From an uncultured Shimia sp. (GTDB lineage Bacteria; Pseudomonadota; Alphaproteobacteria; Rhodobacterales; Rhodobacteraceae), in NCBI GenBank assembly GCA_937897325.1, contig CALCOY010000063.1, positions 25,385 through 89,384 on the forward strand: DNA of 64,000 nucleotides, in the 5' to 3' direction. The notes under the pieces were generated by a model that was given only the letters and a program-made list of their open reading frames with translations, had not been told where the DNA came from and made no database searches. Below, in pieces: positions 45,439 to 53,363 of the stretch. The translations under genes were made by a program, and so were the position numbers. Positions within the stretch are counted from its first letter, which is position 1, and every line of letters begins with the position of its first letter.

Positions 45439-45861
45439 TCAATCGTCGCGGTGGACTTTTTCGCGCCGCTCATGGCGCTCTTGCGCCTCAAGGCTCATCG
45501 TGGCGATGGGTCTCGCGTCAAGACGCTTGAGCGAGATCGGCTCGCCCGTGACAGAGCAATACCCGTATTCACCTTCATCGATCCGGCGCAGGGCCGCATC
45601 AATCTTGGCAACCAGTTTGCGCTGGCGATCCCGCGTGCGCAGTTCCAAAGCGCGGTCAGTTTCCTCGCTTGCGCGGTCGGCCACGTCCGGAATGTTGCGT
45701 GTGCCGTCCTGCAACCCTTCGATCGTGTCGCGGCTGCCCGCCATTAGCTCTGATTTCCAATTCAGGAGCTTGCGGCGAAAATATTCAACCTGGCGGTCAT
45801 TCATGAATGGTTCGTCCTCGGCCGGGCGGTAATCATCCGGCAGAAACACTTCCTGCTTCAT
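45439..45861 (-). CDS. dksA: DksA-family RNA polymerase-binding factor with degenerate zinc finger
   Basis: Secondary-channel regulator that works with ppGpp in the stringent response. The 140-residue protein (MKQEVFLPDDYRPAEDE) has the coiled coil with tip motif DVADRA, matching the functional D-x-x-D-x-A of DksA. The C-terminal zinc-finger region retains one cysteine: GYCSVTGEPI, then ATMSLEAQE where cysteines are expected, so four-cysteine zinc binding is not possible. ATG 45861 has GAGGGGA upstream; ATG 45894 is in frame but weaker. It is terminated by the adjacent hairpin. Confidence 0.88.
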   Translation of the reverse strand: MKQEVFLPDDYRPAEDEPFMNDRQVEYFRRKLLNWKSELMAGSRDTIEGLQDGTRNIPDVADRASEETDRALELRTRDRQRKLVAKIDAALRRIDEGEYGYCSVTGEPISLKRLDARPIATMSLEAQERHERREKVHRDD

Positions 45862-46023
45862 TGGCTTCCCCTCAATTCGACTGGCGTCGGCCATCACTCG
45901 TATCCTACGTTGCTGCCCCACCAGTTCCCATGCCGCAGCGTCTATACCGGCCCACAGGGATTGTCACTACACAATCCCGCGCCAGTTTGGTTAAAAGCTG
46001 CCGATGGAATGCAGGGAAGAGCT

Positions 46024-46863
46024 ATGAGATTTGAAGGCACTGACGCTTATGTGGCAACCGATGATCTGACGATTGCGGTCAACGCCGCCGTAACGCTGGA
46101 GAGGCCGCTGCTGGTCAAGGGTGAGCCCGGCACGGGCAAGACCGAGCTGGCCAAGCAGGTCGCGACAAGCCTCGGGCTGGAGATGATCGAGTGGAACATC
46201 AAATCGACCACGCGCGCGCAGCAAGGGCTTTATGAATATGACGCGGTCAGTCGACTAAGGGACAGCCAGCTGGGCGAAGAGCGTGTGCATGACGTCAAGA
46301 ATTATATCAAAAAGGGCAAGCTTTGGCAGGCCTTCGAGGCCGACAAGAAGGTTGTTCTGCTGATAGACGAGATCGACAAGGCGGATATCGAATTCCCCAA
46401 TGATCTCCTGCAAGAGCTTGATAAGATGGAGTTCTTTGTCTACGAAACCGATCAGACGATCAAGGCCAGGCAGCGGCCGATCGTCATCATTACCTCGAAC
46501 AATGAAAAGGAATTGCCAGACGCATTCTTGCGGCGGTGCTTCTTCCACTACATCCGCTTCCCCGACATGGAAACGATGAAGCAGATCGTAGGCGTGCATC
46601 ATCCGGGCATCAAAGAAAAGCTTTTGACAACCGCACTGACGCAGTTTTTCGAGATCCGCGACCAGCAAGGGCTGAAGAAAAAGCCGTCGACCTCAGAAGT
46701 GCTCGACTGGTTGAAGCTGCTGCTGGCCGAGGACATGAGTGCAGAAGATCTCAAGCGCGATGGGGCGACTGCCCTGCCAAAGCTTCACGGGGCGCTGCTG
46801 AAGAACGAACAGGACGTGCACCTTTTTGAGCGGCTGGCCTTCATGGCGCGCGGCCAACGGTGA
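46024..46863 (+). CDS. MoxR-family AAA+ ATPase
   Basis: AAA+ ATPase of the MoxR group, which typically works with VWA-domain proteins in protein or cofactor-complex maturation. The 279 residues have Walker A GEPGTGKTELAKQ, Walker B VVLLIDEIDKAD, sensor 1 IITSNNEKELPDAF and an arginine-finger region LRRCFFHYIRFPD. ATG 46024 is chosen; an upstream extension to 45910 is not family-like. The expected VWA partner is at 49325-50512, with four genes in between. The stop overlaps the NTF2-like gene in GTGA. Confidence 0.92.
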   Translation: MRFEGTDAYVATDDLTIAVNAAVTLERPLLVKGEPGTGKTELAKQVATSLGLEMIEWNIKSTTRAQQGLYEYDAVSRLRDSQLGEERVHDVKNYIKKGKLWQAFEADKKVVLLIDEIDKADIEFPNDLLQELDKMEFFVYETDQTIKARQRPIVIITSNNEKELPDAFLRRCFFHYIRFPDMETMKQIVGVHHPGIKEKLLTTALTQFFEIRDQQGLKKKPSTSEVLDWLKLLLAEDMSAEDLKRDGATALPKLHGALLKNEQDVHLFERLAFMARGQR

Positions 46864-47231
46864 GTGCCGCACTTTTGAGCGAAATTCTGGCATGCGAGCA
46901 TGCCGTTTGGCAGGCACTGCAAGATGGCGATGCCGCGGCGGACAAGGCGGCCTTGGCCGCCGATTTTCTGGGGGTCTATCCGGACGGTTTTTCCGGGCGC
47001 ACGGACCATATCGGGCAACTGGCCAATGGGCCTAGCATTGCGACCTTTGAGATATCGGATACGCATATTCGCCATGTGCCACCTGACCACGCCTTGCTCA
47101 GCTACCGGGCGGATTTTATCCGCGCCGGATCAGAGATATCTGAGGCGATGTATGTCTCATCCCTATGGCGGCGCTTTGACTCGGGCTGGATCAACGTGTT
47201 CAGCCAGGACACACCCGCCATGCTGATCTGA
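46860..47231 (+). CDS. NTF2-like (DUF4440) protein
   Basis: A 123-residue single-domain protein resembling the SnoaL/DUF4440 NTF2-like fold: an N-terminal helix with ILACEHAVWQALQDGD, then strands including LLSYRADFIRAGSEISEAMYVSSLWRRFDSGWINVFSQDTPA. Substrate or partner is unknown. It starts with GTG overlapping the moxR stop and so is translationally coupled to the ATPase. Confidence 0.78.
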   Translation: MSAALLSEILACEHAVWQALQDGDAAADKAALAADFLGVYPDGFSGRTDHIGQLANGPSIATFEISDTHIRHVPPDHALLSYRADFIRAGSEISEAMYVSSLWRRFDSGWINVFSQDTPAMLI

Positions 47232-47333
47232 GGTTGGGACGCTGAAGTCCTGCTTCCCTTGGCATGCAAGAGCGGCTAGTGTCTCACTCAAGGATCCTCA
47301 GGAAGAGGACCATCAAAGAGGCAGGCAGGCCCA

Positions 47334-47795
47334 ATGGCAGATCAAACCGCACTTCATGTGCGCCCTCTTCTTCCATCCGACCGTGCGCAATGGGATGTGC
47401 TTTGGCGTGACTATTTGGCATTTTATGAGACAGAGCGCCCTCAAGAGATCTTTGACACCTACTTTGAGCGTCTCTTGGGCGACGATCCGCAGGATTTCAA
47501 TGCTTTGGTCGCCGCAGCGGATGGTCGCCTTCTGGGGTTAACGCATTTTCTCTTTCATCGGCACGGCTGGCGGAGAGAGAACGTTTGCTATCTTCAGGAT
47601 CTCTACGCTGTGCCGAACGCCCGGGGGCAAGGGGTTGGGCGTGCCCTCATGGAAGCGGTCTACGCGGCGGCCGATGCAGCAGGAGCACCGGCAGTGTATT
47701 GGCTGACCCAAGATCACAACAGTGAGGCGCGCAAGCTTTACGACCGGATCGGCAAGCTTTCAGCGTTTATCAAGTACGATCGGGTCCCCACATGA
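47334..47795 (+). CDS. GNAT-family N-acetyltransferase
   Basis: A 153-residue acetyltransferase. VCYLQDLYAVPNARGQGVGRALMEAVYAAADAAG contains the acetyl-CoA loop (RGQGVG), and VYWLTQDHNSEARKLYDRIGK is the late GNAT motif. Substrate is unknown. It follows a 102-base gap after the NTF2-like gene, and its stop overlaps the DUF2927 lipoprotein start in ATGA. Confidence 0.88.
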   Translation: MADQTALHVRPLLPSDRAQWDVLWRDYLAFYETERPQEIFDTYFERLLGDDPQDFNALVAAADGRLLGLTHFLFHRHGWRRENVCYLQDLYAVPNARGQGVGRALMEAVYAAADAAGAPAVYWLTQDHNSEARKLYDRIGKLSAFIKYDRVPT

Positions 47796-49150
47796 GACGG
47801 CGTCTGGTGGCCTTGTTGTTGCTGGCACTGAGCGGCTGCGTTCCGGCAAGCCATGGCGATGTCGCCGCACGGGCCGATGCAGGGCCAAGCGCCCTGCCCC
47901 CGATGAAGATTTTTGCGTCACCGCAACCTGCTGCGCCAGCGATTTCCAACGCGGATCTGACACGCGACTTTCTGGATCTGATGTTCAAGCTGGAAAGTGG
48001 GCGGGATCTGCGGGTCTTCACACGGTTTGAAGGGCCCGTCAGCCTGCGCGTGACAGGAGATGTGCCGCCTTCGCTGCGGCCGGACTTATCGCGGCTGCTG
48101 GGTCGTCTGCGGCGCGAGGCAGGGATCAACATTCGGCAAACCAACGACCCGCGCGCAAACATCACCATCGAAGCGGTGTCGGGCGCGGCGATCCGGCGAA
48201 ACCTACCCCAAGCAGCCTGTTTCGTTGTCCCGAACGTAAGCTCACTTGATGAGTATAACGGCGCGCGGCGCGCGGGCTTTACAAGTTGGGCGCGGTTGGA
48301 AACGCGCACCAAGCTTTCGATTTTCGTGCCGTCCGATGCCAGCCCGCAAGAGCTCCGCGATTGCCTGCACGAAGAGTTGGCACAGGCGCTCGGGCCCCTC
48401 AATGATCTCTACCGCCTACCGGATTCGGTGTTCAATGATGACAATGTCCATACGGTTCTGACGGGCTATGACATGCTGATCCTGCGCATCGCCTATTCGA
48501 GTGATTTGCGCAGTGGAATGACCCGGGGTGAAGTTGCGGCACGCCTGCCCGCCATCCTGCGCCGCCTCAATCCGGCGGGCGACGGGCAGCAGGCAAGCAA
48601 TCTGAGCGAAACGCCTTCTTCCTGGCGGAAGGCGATTCATACAGCACTGGGGCCCGGCACGTCGCCAGCCGGGCGGCGTAATGCCGCGCAGCGCGCGCTC
48701 AACATCGCGGAACGGGCCGGTTGGCAGGATCATCGGCGCGCTTTTGCACACTACGCATTGGGGCGGATGCTGGCCCCGACCGACCCACAGGCCGCCAACC
48801 GCAATCTTGCGCAGGCCGACGCGCTTTATGCTCGCTTGCCCCGAACGGACTTGCACAGAGCTTATGTTGCCACGCAACTGGCGGCTTACAAGATCACGCA
48901 AGGCGATGCAGAGGCTGCGGAATTGCTCATCGCGCCGCATATCGCGACCGCCTCGCAATATGAAAACGCCACGCTTCTGTCGACGCTTCTGCTATTGCAG
49001 GCCGAAGCGCTGGATCTGCGCGGTCAGCGGGCCCAGGCACGCTCCGTCAGGCTGGACAGCCTCGGGTGGGCACGCTACGGCTATGGGCCTGATTGGGCGG
49101 TGCGCGCGAAGCTCGAAGAGGTCAGCGCGCTGAACCCAGCGAACGGATAA
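47792..49150 (+). CDS. DUF2927 lipoprotein with metalloprotease-like motif
   Basis: A 452-residue exported lipoprotein: a signal ending in LALSGC (cysteine at about residue 16), a linker, and a DUF2927 domain (about 45-245). A HEELAQALGPLND motif resembles a zinc-protease site with Gln instead of the third histidine. The C-terminal half (about 260-450) is helical with TPR-like character (AQRALNIAERAGWQDHRRAFAHYALG). It is coupled to the upstream GNAT gene and precedes the VWA gene. Enzymatic activity is not proven. Confidence 0.8.
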   Translation: MRRRLVALLLLALSGCVPASHGDVAARADAGPSALPPMKIFASPQPAAPAISNADLTRDFLDLMFKLESGRDLRVFTRFEGPVSLRVTGDVPPSLRPDLSRLLGRLRREAGINIRQTNDPRANITIEAVSGAAIRRNLPQAACFVVPNVSSLDEYNGARRAGFTSWARLETRTKLSIFVPSDASPQELRDCLHEELAQALGPLNDLYRLPDSVFNDDNVHTVLTGYDMLILRIAYSSDLRSGMTRGEVAARLPAILRRLNPAGDGQQASNLSETPSSWRKAIHTALGPGTSPAGRRNAAQRALNIAERAGWQDHRRAFAHYALGRMLAPTDPQAANRNLAQADALYARLPRTDLHRAYVATQLAAYKITQGDAEAAELLIAPHIATASQYENATLLSTLLLLQAEALDLRGQRAQARSVRLDSLGWARYGYGPDWAVRAKLEEVSALNPANG

Positions 49151-49160
49151 GGCGGCAGAT

Positions 49161-49325
49161 ATGATCGTGATCGGCGGCGCCCTTCTGGGGGCCATAATCG
49201 GAGCCATGACGGCCCGGCGGCGCAAGGGCAACACGCTGGACATGTTGCAATATGGTGCCGGCTACGGCCTGGCTTTTTCGGTGCTGGGCATGATCGCGAC
49301 TGTCGTTCTGGACCGGATGGTCTGA
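49161..49325 (+). CDS. Small membrane protein, 54 residues
   Basis: A short reading frame giving MIVIGGALLGAIIGAMTARR...LDRMV. It has two hydrophobic segments (about 2-16 and 34-50) flanking a basic loop RRRKG, suggesting a two-span hairpin. GGCGG precedes the ATG at a short distance. The TGA shares one base with the ATG of the VWA gene, indicating coupled translation and a real gene. Function is unknown. Confidence 0.72.
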   Translation: MIVIGGALLGAIIGAMTARRRKGNTLDMLQYGAGYGLAFSVLGMIATVVLDRMV

Positions 49326-50512
49326 TGTTTCTGCCCTTCTTTGAAAGTCTTCGAAAGAACGACGTGCCGGTATCGCTGCGCGAATTCCTGACCTTTCTGG
49401 AGGGTATGAAATCGGGTTTGGCCACCTATGATGTCGAGGCGTTCTACTATCTGGCCCGCGTGTCGATGGTGAAAGATGAACGCAACATCGACAAATTCGA
49501 TCGCGCCTTCGCGATGGCTTTCGAGGGACTGGAGCAGATCAGCCTTGATCAGGTACTCGAGGCAGTGAACATTCCAGGCGACTGGCTGGAGAAGATGGCC
49601 GAAAAGCATCTGTCCGAGGAAGAGCGTGCTGAGATCGAAGCGCTTGGTGGTTTCAACAAGCTTATGGAGACGTTGAAAAAGCGGCTTGAGGAGCAAAAAG
49701 GACGGCATCAGGGCGGCAACAAATGGGTCGGTACGGCAGGTACCTCGCCTTTTGGGGCTTACGGCTACAATCCCGAAGGCGTGCGCATCGGCCAGAAGGA
49801 GAGCCGCCACCAGAGGGCCGTCAAGGTTTGGGACAAACGCGAATTCAAGAACCTAGATGACACCGTCGAATTGGGCACACGCAACATCAAGGTCGCCCTC
49901 AAACGCTTGCGTCGCTGGGCGCGCGACGGCGCGAACGAAGAGCTTGACCTCAACGGAACGATCCGTGCCACTGCCGAACACGGCTATCTGGACGTTGTCA
50001 CCCGACCTGAGCGGCGCAATGCGGTCAAGGTTGTCCTCTTTCTCGATGTGGGCGGCTCGATGGATCCACATGTCAAGATCGTGGAAGAGTTGTTTTCGGC
50101 CGCCAAATCCGAGTTCAAACATCTGGAATATTACTACTTCCACAATTGCCTTTATGAAGGCGTCTGGCGGGACAATCGCCGCCGCTGGGATGCGCAGACC
50201 CCAACCCAAGAAGTGCTGCGAACCTACGGGCCGGATTACAAGTGCATCTTCGTCGGGGATGCCAGTATGTCACCGTATGAAATCGCCTATCCCGGCGGAG
50301 CCAACGAGCATTGGAACCCGGAAGCAGGTCAGGTTTGGCTCGAACGCGCCTGTGATCAATGGGCCAGCCATCTGTGGATCAACCCAATCCCCGAAAAGTA
50401 CTGGGGCTACACCCATTCAATCAAAATGATTCAGGAAATTTTTGGACCGGATCGCATGGTTCCGATGACCTTGGAGGGGCTTTCTCGCGGTATGCGAGAA
50501 TTGACGCGATAA
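49325..50512 (+). CDS. VWA-domain (CoxE-like) protein, partner of MoxR
   Basis: A 395-residue protein. The N-terminal helical part (about 1-140) includes VPVSLREFLTFLEGMKSGL. The C-terminal von Willebrand A domain (about 230-390) has the metal-ion site written DVGGSMD, where the canonical pattern is D-x-S-x-S. Such proteins act with MoxR ATPases, here encoded 2.5 kb upstream. The start is fused to the stop of the 54-residue membrane protein. The cellular target of the pair is unknown. Confidence 0.88.
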   Translation: MFLPFFESLRKNDVPVSLREFLTFLEGMKSGLATYDVEAFYYLARVSMVKDERNIDKFDRAFAMAFEGLEQISLDQVLEAVNIPGDWLEKMAEKHLSEEERAEIEALGGFNKLMETLKKRLEEQKGRHQGGNKWVGTAGTSPFGAYGYNPEGVRIGQKESRHQRAVKVWDKREFKNLDDTVELGTRNIKVALKRLRRWARDGANEELDLNGTIRATAEHGYLDVVTRPERRNAVKVVLFLDVGGSMDPHVKIVEELFSAAKSEFKHLEYYYFHNCLYEGVWRDNRRRWDAQTPTQEVLRTYGPDYKCIFVGDASMSPYEIAYPGGANEHWNPEAGQVWLERACDQWASHLWINPIPEKYWGYTHSIKMIQEIFGPDRMVPMTLEGLSRGMRELTR

Positions 50513-50540
50513 TCCCGCCTATTTTCCTAAAAGTTGACCC

Positions 50541-50555
50541 AATTGTAACACAATT
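50541..50555. promoter_or_regulatory. Palindrome AATTGT-AAC-ACAATT before the VPLPA-CTERM gene
   Basis: Perfect 6-bp arms with a 3-base spacer, directly after a TTGACC -35-like sequence (50534-50539). This position suits a repressor operator. Confidence 0.4.
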
Positions 50556-50586
50556 CAGGATCATATGCTCACTCAAGATCCAAGTA

Positions 50587-50607
50587 CCTATTGTAGTGGT
50601 GAGTGAT
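50587..50607 (+). promoter_or_regulatory. Leader motif, copy 2
   Basis: The element ends in TTGTAGTGGTGAGTGAT and directly abuts the VPLPA-CTERM ATG. It matches the element before the acyltransferase gene at 19 of 21 positions. GTG-AGT-GAT is in frame with the ATG in both genes, so a GTG start coding for MSD is possible. Confidence 0.45.
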
Positions 50608-51237
50608 ATGAAAAAGACGTTTGCAATCGCAGCAGCAATGTTTGCCCTCGCGGGCGGAGCTTCGGCATCGACGATTGACGCGACTTTCTGGGACGCATCG
50701 CGCGGGTTCGGAACGATCGATCAGGCGATCTCTTATGCCGAAACGAACGAGGCTACAGCTACGTTTACATCAACGGCCGTCGACTACCCGAATGCTGGTA
50801 AGGTGGTACGCAGCGGGCTGACAACAATCTCCGACTTCATAGGGGCGGATGTGTCCAGCCTCGTGGGTGACGGCTCGGCCACTCTGGGTGAGTCGGTCTT
50901 CCGCTTTTCGGGCAGACTGGCCTTGGCACCCGGCACTTACAACATCAGCGTTGGGTCGGATGATGGCTTCCGCCTGTTCTTCGGTGGTACAAACGTGGCC
51001 GAGCAGGTGCGCCCTCGCGCCTTCCGCCTGACCAATCGGACCGTTGAAGTCACAGGCAATACCGACTTCGTCCTCTATTACTACGAAAACTACGGTCGGA
51101 CAGGCGTCGAATTCCGCGTGGACAACGACATTGTGGACACTGCCGATCTGGTACCGGTGCCGCTGCCTGCAGGTCTGCCCATGCTTCTGGCCGGTCTGTT
51201 GGGCCTCGGCTATGTGGCGCGCCGCCGCAAAACCTAA
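50608..51237 (+). CDS. VPLPA-CTERM sorted secreted protein with PA14-like domain
   Basis: A 209-residue surface or secreted protein. A signal peptide (MKKTFAIAAAMFALAGGASAS) precedes a beta-rich domain (about 25-180). The text YNISVGSDDGFRLFFGG...NRTVEVTGNTDFVLYYYENYGRTGVEFRV looks like a PA14-type carbohydrate-binding fold. The C-terminus is VPLPAGLPMLLAGLLGLGYVARRRK, shown here as separate parts: the VPLPA box, a hydrophobic helix and a basic tail. This is the VPLPA variant of the PEP-CTERM signal handled by an exosortase elsewhere. Confidence 0.85.
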   Translation: MKKTFAIAAAMFALAGGASASTIDATFWDASRGFGTIDQAISYAETNEATATFTSTAVDYPNAGKVVRSGLTTISDFIGADVSSLVGDGSATLGESVFRFSGRLALAPGTYNISVGSDDGFRLFFGGTNVAEQVRPRAFRLTNRTVEVTGNTDFVLYYYENYGRTGVEFRVDNDIVDTADLVPVPLPAGLPMLLAGLLGLGYVARRRKT

Positions 51238-51260
51238 TTGCCGGTTCTGCTTGCCAAAGT

Positions 51261-51284
51261 GCGTCCCGTTTCGGGGCGCCTTTT
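51261..51284 (+). terminator. Rho-independent terminator of the VPLPA-CTERM gene
   Basis: GCGTCCCG-TTT-CGGGGCGC forms an 8-bp stem (one G-T pair), then C and TTTT. It begins 24 bases after the stop codon. Confidence 0.75.
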
Positions 51285-51370
51285 GCGTTTTGTGCACCCT
51301 TACGGCCCCAGAGCCGGGATTTGGATCAATACCGCTTGCCGCGTATGGCCCCGCGCCCCATATGCAATCT

Positions 51371-52057
51371 ATGATCAAGTTGATGCCCATCCTGCTGGCC
51401 GTGATCTATGGCCTCGTCATGTACCGCTTTTCGGTTTGGCGGACGCGAAAAGAGCTTGATGAGCGCTCGACCGAATTGCTGGATCCGATGCTCAAAACAC
51501 TGACGGATCGGATGGCGAATGCGCTGGATCTGCCGCGCATCCCTGTCAACATCTACGAGATTGATCCGGTCAATGGCCTTGCCGCGCCTGATGGGCGGAT
51601 CTTCATAACGCGGGGCTTTTACAACAAGTTTCGTCAGGGCGAGGTCTCTGCCGATGAAATGGCCAGTGTGATCGCGCATGAATTGGGCCACGTGGCTTTG
51701 GGCCATTCGCGGCGCCGGATGATCGACTTTTCGGGGCAGAACGCCTTACGAATGACGCTGGGCATGATCCTTAGCCGGTTCATTCCCGGTTTGGGGGTTT
51801 GGGTCGCGAATGCACTCACGACATTGCTGGCCGCACGATTGTCGCGGGAAGATGAGTATGAGGCGGATGCCTATGCGGCAGCTCTGCTGACCAAAGCGGG
51901 CATCGGCATCGGTCCGCAAATCTCGTTGTTTCGCAAGCTGGAATCGCTGACCCAAAGCAATTTGGGGGCAGCTCCAGCTTGGCTTTTGAGCCACCCAAAG
52001 ACGGAAAAGCGGATCGAGGCGCTGGAAAAGCTGGAGGCCCGCTGGATCGAAGCTTGA
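51371..52057 (+). CDS. M48-family zinc metallopeptidase
   Basis: A 228-residue membrane-anchored peptidase: one N-terminal hydrophobic span (MIKLMPILLAVIYGLVMY), the zinc motif HELGH in VIAHELGHVALGHSRRR, and the downstream glutamate in SREDEYEADAYAAALL. Similar proteins act in membrane or periplasmic protein quality control. ATG 51371 is preferred on family resemblance; ATG 51362 is three codons upstream, and no clear ribosome-binding site decides between them. Confidence 0.88.
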   Translation: MIKLMPILLAVIYGLVMYRFSVWRTRKELDERSTELLDPMLKTLTDRMANALDLPRIPVNIYEIDPVNGLAAPDGRIFITRGFYNKFRQGEVSADEMASVIAHELGHVALGHSRRRMIDFSGQNALRMTLGMILSRFIPGLGVWVANALTTLLAARLSREDEYEADAYAAALLTKAGIGIGPQISLFRKLESLTQSNLGAAPAWLLSHPKTEKRIEALEKLEARWIEA

Positions 52058-52091
52058 CCCCACAAGGTGGACGCGACGCCCATCTACCCCG

Positions 52092-53285
52092 TCATGTGGC
52101 TTGATAAACTGCGGATACTTCAGCGCGGATAATCCGGGCGATTAAAGCGCAATCATCAATTGAGAAGGTCAACGGGACACGAAGATCGACGATCCCCGCC
52201 AACACCCTGTCGCTGGCCGGCATCGGAGCCGTCTGCGCGTATTGCCACGAATCGTAGCGGCTGGTGAAACCTGCCGGCTCCGGCGCGCCAAACCATTTGA
52301 GTTCGACCCCTCTTGAGCCACATCTTGCGATCACATCGCGTACACGATCCGCAACCCAATCAAGCAGCAGAAACTGGAAAGAGGATCCGACGATGCTTTC
52401 TTCGTGAGGGCGATGTGTCAGACGCAGACCCGGCGTGTCACGCAAGCCATCTTCAAGGACGGCGTAGCGTTCATTCCAACGCGCAACCTGCATATCGATA
52501 TCGCGCAGTTGCGGACGCAGAATCGCGGCCCGCAGATTGTCCATCCGGCCAGACACATTGGGTGTCTGGTACTTGATCTGATCAAAGGCGTCGGCCGGCG
52601 GGGCCGCGAGATGCCGTTCAAACAGCATGTAAGAACCCGACAGCATGACCGCGCGCGCGGCGATTTCCGAATCATCTGTGACGAAAAACCCGCCCTCGCC
52701 CGAATTCATGTGCTTGTAAGTTTGGGTTGAATAACAGCCGATCACGCCATGGCGCCCCGACGGCACACCTCTCCAGGCCCCGCCCATGGTATGAGCGCAA
52801 TCTTCGATCACCTGAATACCAGCGCCATCGCACATGGCGATCAGGCGATTCATGTCGCAGATGTGGCCGCGCATATGGCTCAAGAGCAGAACCTTGCCCT
52901 GATCCAATTTACTGCTCAGATCATCAAGATCGATAATCAAGTCTTCGGTCACGCCGACAAAGACGGGCACCGCACCAACAGACGCAATGGCCCCGGGCAC
53001 TGGGGCCAGAGTGAATGCATTGGACAAAACCTTATCGCCTGGCTCAACACCAAGTGCGCGTAAGGCCGTCGCCATCGCATAGCCGCCAGATGCGACGGCC
53101 AGGCAGTACTTTGCCCCCAAGTAGGCTGCGAATTCCTGTTCCAGCAATGCTGTTTGAGAAATCTCGCTCGCCGCCGTGTTGTAGCGATGGAGCCGTCCGC
53201 TGCGCATCACTTCGAGTGCAGCCTCAATCCCTGCTTCCGGGATAGGTTCCTGCTGGGTGAAACTACCTTGAAAACGCTCAGTCAT
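52092..53285 (-). CDS. DegT/DnrJ/EryC1/StrS-type PLP aminotransferase
   Basis: A 397-residue sugar-aminotransferase-like enzyme. It has the PLP phosphate-binding segment LAVASGGYAMATALRALG, VIEDCAHTMGG, and the probable Schiff-base lysine in STQTYKHMNSGEGGF. Family members transaminate nucleotide-linked keto-sugars for surface glycans or antibiotics. No sugar-pathway genes flank it, so its substrate is open. It converges with the M48 gene after 34 bases. Confidence 0.86.
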   Translation of the reverse strand: MTERFQGSFTQQEPIPEAGIEAALEVMRSGRLHRYNTAASEISQTALLEQEFAAYLGAKYCLAVASGGYAMATALRALGVEPGDKVLSNAFTLAPVPGAIASVGAVPVFVGVTEDLIIDLDDLSSKLDQGKVLLLSHMRGHICDMNRLIAMCDGAGIQVIEDCAHTMGGAWRGVPSGRHGVIGCYSTQTYKHMNSGEGGFFVTDDSEIAARAVMLSGSYMLFERHLAAPPADAFDQIKYQTPNVSGRMDNLRAAILRPQLRDIDMQVARWNERYAVLEDGLRDTPGLRLTHRPHEESIVGSSFQFLLLDWVADRVRDVIARCGSRGVELKWFGAPEPAGFTSRYDSWQYAQTAPMPASDRVLAGIVDLRVPLTFSIDDCALIARIIRAEVSAVYQAT

Positions 53286-53363
53286 GTGTAACTTGTGCGT
53301 CGGGGTCCGCCAAGCGTCAAGCGGCGCGCGCTCTTTGTGACAAAGTCAAATTGGCGCATCCGC

